A DNA stretch of 64,000 bases from Varunaivibrio sulfuroxidans (GTDB taxonomy: Bacteria > Pseudomonadota > Alphaproteobacteria > Rhodospirillales > Magnetovibrionaceae), in assembly GCF_029318635.1 (NCBI RefSeq), contig NZ_CP119676.1:1363001-1427000 (forward strand). The letters run 5' to 3'. Of the stretch, positions 63,549 to 64,000 are shown piece by piece (within the stretch, counting starts at the first letter, position 1; the number at the start of each line of letters is the position of its first letter). The position numbers and the translations under genes were made by a program. The notes beneath the pieces were generated by a model. The model was not told the origin of the DNA and did no database searches. It worked only from the letters and a program-made list of their open reading frames with translations.

Positions 63549-64000
63549 CGGGAATTTCTCCTAAACGGATCGCGTCCTTCTCGTTTTACGCGTTCACCCC
63601 GACAAGAGCAATGGCCGTCACACGGCCAGGGAAAAATGGCCGTCACACGGCCAGGGGGAAATGGCCGTCACACGGCCAGGGGGAAATGGCCGTCACGCGA
63701 CGGGCGGAAACCGCCTTTCGCACGACCCAAATCCAAAACCCCGCCCCAGTCCGGAAAAACAAAAAATGATCATTTGATCAATAGGTTATCTGAAAAACCT
63801 TCACCCGATTTTCTTTCCCTAATTGAAATTGTGGGCTAACATCCACTACGTGTGCGAACGCCATCAATTCAGGGTGGGCGAACCATATTCCGCCCGTCTT
63901 CGCGTACGAATGAGAGCGGGCGAAATGACATAAGGGTTCCACACAAAAGTTTCCTGAGAGCGCATCGCGGATTTCAGGGCTTAGGCTGATTTTAGTATTT
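63549..64000. other. Upstream region of dnr, no gene recognised
   Basis: The 452 bases to the window edge contain the 25-bp tandem repeats (63611-63710) and an AT-rich stretch at about 63745-63840 that may hold the dnr promoter, but show no convincing open frame, RNA gene or FNR-type box. A T-G-A-T-C pair at 63767-63780 is spaced wrongly for an FNR site. The last 100 bases could be the start of a control region for a gene beyond the window. Confidence 0.5.
63611..63710. repeat. Four tandem 25-bp repeats, each with an inverted repeat
   Basis: Units start with ATGGCCGTCACACGGCCAGG at 63611, 63636 and 63661; a fourth at 63686 is degenerate after ATGGCCGTCAC. Within each of the first three, TGGCCG-TCACA-CGGCCA forms a 6-bp hairpin. 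The array lies 60-160 bases upstream of the dnr gene. Possible roles are a multi-copy regulator site or a nucleoid/REP-like element. The absence of spacers rules out CRISPR. Confidence 0.85.

Noticed and set aside
63611..63710. Possible CRISPR array
   Set aside because: The repeats are directly adjacent with no unique spacers, and there are no cas genes nearby.
63767..63780. FNR-like box upstream of dnr
   Set aside because: The half sites TGAT and ATCA are 6 bases apart instead of 4.

Overview
The window reads as the chromosome of a GC-rich alphaproteobacterium, most likely a Rhodospirillales-type denitrifier related to the Magnetospirillum/Magnetovibrio/Varunaivibrio neighbourhood. This is inferred from gene content and protein flavour; no rRNA or tRNA gene is present to place it. 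The energy genes suggest a facultative anaerobe that respires nitrate and nitrite and oxidises sulfite.

Layout. 1-10.4 kb is housekeeping and export: the end of a LysM protein, phosphatidylserine decarboxylase and synthase (psd-pssA), a PadR-controlled RND efflux operon, a MATE exporter, a VOC protein, a DUF1491 protein and a HIT protein. 10.9-15.5 kb is a sulfite dehydrogenase operon (soeABC), followed by an EamA/DMT permease. 16.8-27.1 kb (minus strand) is a narK-narG-narH-narJ-narI-ppiC nitrate reductase operon with a fused NarK1-NarK2 transporter. It is divergent from a Crp/Fnr-family regulator, and two FNR/DNR-type boxes lie between them. 28.2-41.1 kb holds a gamma-glutamyltransferase-like gene, a decayed IS3-family element, an APC permease with UspA domains, a winged-helix regulator, a fused 5-oxoprolinase/hydantoinase and a TRAP transporter (dctPQM). 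53.6-63.5 kb (minus strand) is a complete cytochrome cd1 nitrite reductase and heme d1 locus in the order nirS-E-C-F-D-L-G-H-J-N, preceded by a DNR-type regulator.

The most unusual part is 41.2-53.5 kb. It is an AT-richer array of at least seven displaced polymorphic-toxin (CdiA-CT-like) modules with their immunity genes. Four modules open with a nearly identical segment of up to about 560 bp that encodes a CdiA-type pretoxin/entry domain (a KNN variant of the VENN region, a hydrophobic stretch and a D-x-x-T-G-x-V-x-S region). This then switches abruptly to different toxin tips. Modules are separated by a conserved boundary of about 250 bp that carries a 30-bp perfect palindrome and a terminator hairpin. 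No full-length cdiA or cdiB gene is in the window, and the module reading frames lack good start sites, so the array looks like a silent reservoir of toxin tips. Recognisable tips include a barnase-type RNase with barstar, a TNT-like C-terminal remnant, and a family seen three times here that I cannot name, paired with helical immunity proteins. One module's immunity gene is interrupted by a complete 1,244-bp IS3-family element with a 4-bp target duplication. A 97-bp element with terminal inverted repeats sits against the barnase tip.

How the parts work together: sulfite oxidation (SoeABC) and other quinone-reducing reactions could feed the nitrate reductase, and NirS then reduces nitrite. 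The Crp/Fnr regulators and their boxes probably tie nar and nir expression to low oxygen and nitrogen oxides. The GGT, oxoprolinase, APC and TRAP genes suggest uptake and breakdown of gamma-glutamyl or 5-oxoproline compounds.
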